Assembly: GCA_905250125.1 (NCBI GenBank)
Contig: CAJNOL010000306.1
Span: 1,774-65,773 of the forward strand
DNA length: 64,000 bases
From: Rotaria sordida
Taxonomy: Eukaryota > Rotifera > Eurotatoria > Philodinida > Philodinidae
Direction of reading: 5' to 3'
A program made the position numbers and the translations under genes. Under the pieces are notes generated by a model. The model worked only from the letters and a program-made list of their open reading frames with translations. It ran no database searches and was not told the DNA's origin. Numbering within the stretch: position 1 is the first letter of the stretch; each line of letters starts with the position of its first letter. Of this stretch, positions 60,827 through 64,000 are shown in pieces.

Positions 60827-63800
60827 TTATTTATCTTCAACAGTGGCTGGTCGTAACGGAAGTCTAAAATGATGTGTTTCCGTTGGTCGACGAAGAAATG
60901 TTTCCCAAGCTGATTTTTCTGCTTTTGTTGCATCTGACCATTTAACTGGTTTATTATCAAAATGTCCTCTTGCAAGATTAAGACGTACAAAACCAACCAT
61001 TGTTTTTCGAAAACGTTCTTGAGACCAAATACTGATTTCAACAGATGAATTTTCTAAATTATTACGACGTACACCATCCCATCGTATTGGTATTTCCCAT
61101 TTGGGTGTTGGACCTTTACGTATTGCTGGTAGTTTTCGTTTAACATGATCAGGCATTAATATACTAAATTAAATAGAATTCTAATTAGATATAAATAAAG
61201 TAAATTTTGTTTTTACCCTTTACAAATTGCATCAACCTGACGTTTACCAGAAAAAATAGCTTTTCCTTCGATATAATGTACTTGTAATGTTCCAACTTCT
61301 TTATGATTTGGATTTTCAATAAATGTTAATTGAAACTGTATTTCAGCTGATTCTACAGTTGGTTCAATAACTGGTGCTAACTATATTCAATAAAAAACAA
61401 CAACAGCAAGTCTATTTTCGAAATAAAAAAGAAAAAAAAAAAAGTTTACATCATTTTTTTGCTTTTGAGCAACTAATTGATGTTCTTGTGTTTTATCTAA
61501 TGTACAATTAGATAATGGAATATGTATTTCACCAAGAAAATTATTTTGTCCTAATGCACCTTGACTCCATACTGATATCCATAAAACGCGAGTTTCAAAT
61601 TCTTGTTTAGTTACATGATACTATTTATAATAATAAATTATGTTTCATCAAAATTTTATTACAATAAAACAAAAAAAAAACCAATCTTACACGAAGTTTT
61701 TCGTCAAAAACTGGATCAGTAGTATTCTTTTTAGTTGATGTTTTACGTTTGCTATTTTTTGAACGATCAGGTAATAAATAAACTTTAACATAACTAAATT
61801 TTAAAAAAATCAATATAAATGAATGAATGAATTTATCGATTTCAAAATAAAATATTTACGGATCAGATTTTTTATTTTTTTGTGCTGGAGTTAAGTTTTT
61901 ACAATTATGTATTAAAATATCTAATGCACCTGTTGTTGTTGAATATGTTAATTTTAATTCAATTGTACCAGATATATCAAGACCATAATGAGCTTTTTTT
62001 TCACTTACTACAGAATTTATACTTGATTGTGAACCCTAAAAGAAAAAATTTATATACAATAAATATATAAGAATAAATCATTTTATTAGTGTTGTTGACA
62101 AGCATTAAAAATTCAACTAAGCATTGATTGTAAACTTACACGCATATCCATACAGGAAGATGCACGATTTGCTAAACCCTAGAGTGTAATATTCTCAATA
62201 ATTTAGGAATATTATCATTTATTATCAGAAAATTTTCCTCAATTATTTCTTTTTGTTCTCTAATAAAAATAATTCCATTCTCTTCTCAGTTTTTTTTTTG
62301 ACTTACTAATTTGGCTTTTTCAAATTTTCCATCAATATCATCATCGTCATCATCATCACTATCAATTTTATCAAGAGTTCCAACACTACCAAATTTATCT
62401 CCTAATGTTTGTTTATTGTTATTATTATTATTAAAACGATAAGAATTATTTGGTGATTGAATCGTATCAGTGGTTAAGTTTTGTTCTTGAACTGATCTAT
62501 TTGATATGAGACTGTTTGAAGATTCATAAATATTAGTATTTGGTTTTGATTTTGAATCATTTATTGTTGATAGGGTTGTGCGAGAATCTAAATAAATTAC
62601 AAATGAGAAAATTTATTATAAAAAACTATGAAAAAATTTATATTTATGAAGAGAACAAAAATTACAAATAGACAAAAGAAATGTTTTATTGTGTTCGATA
62701 ACGTTTTTTGTCCGTTGAACGACGTACAGTACGTTTTTTTTGTGGATTTATTATTGATGATGATGTATTCGAATCATTATCTTTACTTGATGATATTAAA
62801 TGTAATTTCGTAAGAATATATTTTGTCAACGATAATTTAACTGGTAGATTTTCACTCGATTTTGTAATAGATATTGCACTTGATGTTTTCTTCATTGATG
62901 ATTCTGTTGATGGAATTCGTTCTTTTTCTTCATTAGAATTGCCATCACTCCATCGTCGACCTAATAATTCTTTGTCAGTTCTATGTTGAATTTCATTATG
63001 ATCTTTATTTGTTGGATTGAAATTTATTTGATATGATCGATCTAATGCTTCAATACGATCAAGTTCTTTTGAAAAAATATTACTACTATCATGATCACTT
63101 TCTTCTTCATCTTCATCTTCATCTTCTTCTTCGCTAATACTATGTAAACTATGTCTATCAAGAGTTATTAATGGTACTGATGGAATTGTTATAATTTCAG
63201 ATGATGAAGAAATATCAAATACACTATTTGCACACAATGTATTTGTATCAGTTGGGATTAAATCCTCATCAAAAATTTCTTCACGACTATTACGTTTTTC
63301 TAGTATATCAGTCTCTGGATTGAATCTATGTGAATGTCCATATGGATCAGTAATGAATATAGCTAATGGACTATTAAAACCAGCTGGAAATGATGAATGA
63401 GTTTGTTGATCTTTCAATTTAGGTTTTGTTTTTTGTATAAATAAATTGTCATCAGCTGAATCTTCATCACTTAAATTACTTAATGATTGCATATGATAAT
63501 ATATTGGTGATGTTGATGAAGTTGATGTCCAACTTGTAGGTGATGAAGAATTATTATTAGTAAATGTATTTTGTTGTTTGTTAACAGATTTTTTTTTAGT
63601 TTGAAGTGAATTATCAAATAGAAATGTAGAAGAAAATATATGTGATTGCGTTGATGATGTTTTTGGTGGAATAAAAATAGGTAATGATTTTTCGTTTTTT
63701 TTTATTGGTTTTTTCGTTTCAATAAATTTTGTTTTATTAGAGTTTGTATATAATTGAGAATTTGATGATTCATTTAATCTTGAAGTGTTATTTAAATTCG

Positions 63801-64000
63801 GTCTTCGACGTCGATGAGAATTATGTATTGGTGTATTTCTTTTTTTTATTTTTATTGTCGATTTTTCTGATTCGTCAATAATTGTTGATAATCCATCTTT
63901 ATTACTATTCTTATCAGTGTAACTTGATAGATTTTCATTTGACAGATTGGAAATAGTATTAATATTTTTTGATTGTGTAAATGAATGTGGATCAATAAAC
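60827..64000 (-). CDS. Synaptotagmin-like protein (SYTL/bitesize family), partial at the 5' end
   Basis: The gene runs off the window at 64000 with the frame still open, so the N-terminal Rab-binding part is not seen. A long first visible exon (about 62690-64000) encodes disordered Ser/Asn/Asp-rich sequence with an acidic run. A second linker exon (about 62240-62587) ends in DDDDDDDIDGKFEKAKL. A short GLANRASSCMDM exon follows, then C2A (GALDILIHNCKNL, SDPYVKVYLLPDRSKNSKRK, LGEIHIPLSN) and C2B (LQVHYIEGKAIFSGKRQVD, WEIPIRWDGV, VEISIWSQERFRKTMVGFVR), ending LPLRPATVEDK. SYTLs are Rab27 effectors that tether vesicles to the plasma membrane. Both C2 domains lack the usual loop-3 aspartates (WSQ in place of a D-x-D), which suggests calcium-independent lipid binding. 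The donor of the long exon is unresolved. Confidence 0.85.

Noticed and set aside
1..64000. CRISPR arrays, bacterial operons, prophage or toxin-antitoxin modules
   Set aside because: No direct-repeat/spacer pattern and no prokaryotic gene structure; the genes are intron-bearing and metazoan.
1..64000. Telomeric or rDNA sequence
   Set aside because: No tandem telomere-type repeats and no recognisable conserved rRNA segments were seen on either strand.

Overview
The window looks like nuclear DNA of a small intron-rich, strongly AT-rich animal. Its genes are metazoan (TRMT10C, TTC36, HSP90, COMMD8, GPR107/108, CHMP2, a synaptotagmin-like protein) and are mostly split by introns of about 45-75 bases with GT/AG ends. 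No operons, bacterial-type genes or ribosome binding sites are seen. A bdelloid rotifer, perhaps Rotaria-like, is my best guess from compactness, base composition and gene style. That is inference, not proof.

Layout. 0.5-1.4 kb: TRM10-family protein (-). 4.4-5.2 kb: TTC36 (+). 5.2-9.3 kb: gene-free, with a decayed mariner transposase end and a cluster of GACTAGTC palindromes. 9.35-12.05 kb: cytosolic HSP90 (+) behind a TATA box and a candidate step-type heat shock element. 12-17.3 kb: gene-free, with two long foldback elements. 17.3-18.3 kb: unrecognised type I membrane protein (-). 18.3-21.2 kb: two more foldbacks. 21.2-22.4 kb: LicD/fukutin-like type II membrane protein (-). 24.4-27.6 kb: diverged phospholipid scramblase (+), whose 2.2-kb intron holds a complete M14 carboxypeptidase gene on the other strand. 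30.4-32.1 kb: intronless PAICS-like protein with altered catalytic motifs. 32.4-33.6 kb: secreted protein joining an N-terminal-His domain to an ependymin-like domain. 35.2-39.0 kb: GPR107/108 (-), 14 exons. 39.7-40.5 kb: COMMD8 (+). 43.5-44.5 kb: histidine phosphatase (-). 44.5-49.1 kb: gene-free, with one palindromic element inserted into another. 49.1-50.7 kb: LRR membrane protein (+). 50.9-52.1 kb (-) and 52.4-54.3 kb (+): a head-to-head pair, a coiled-coil protein and an NHL-repeat protein. 55.5-55.9 kb: pogo-like remnant. 56.9-57.8 kb: CHMP2 (-). 60.8 kb to the window end: synaptotagmin-like protein (-), 5' end outside the window.

The genes are mostly unrelated housekeeping and membrane-traffic functions (CHMP2, COMMD8, GPR107/108, SYTL) with no evident shared pathway. 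The recurring theme in the gaps is non-autonomous foldback DNA, some with Tc1/mariner-like ends. Most splice models were checked by hand: for 12 multi-exon genes the summed exon lengths are divisible by three and the joined frame stays open. The SYTL exon boundaries were not all resolved.
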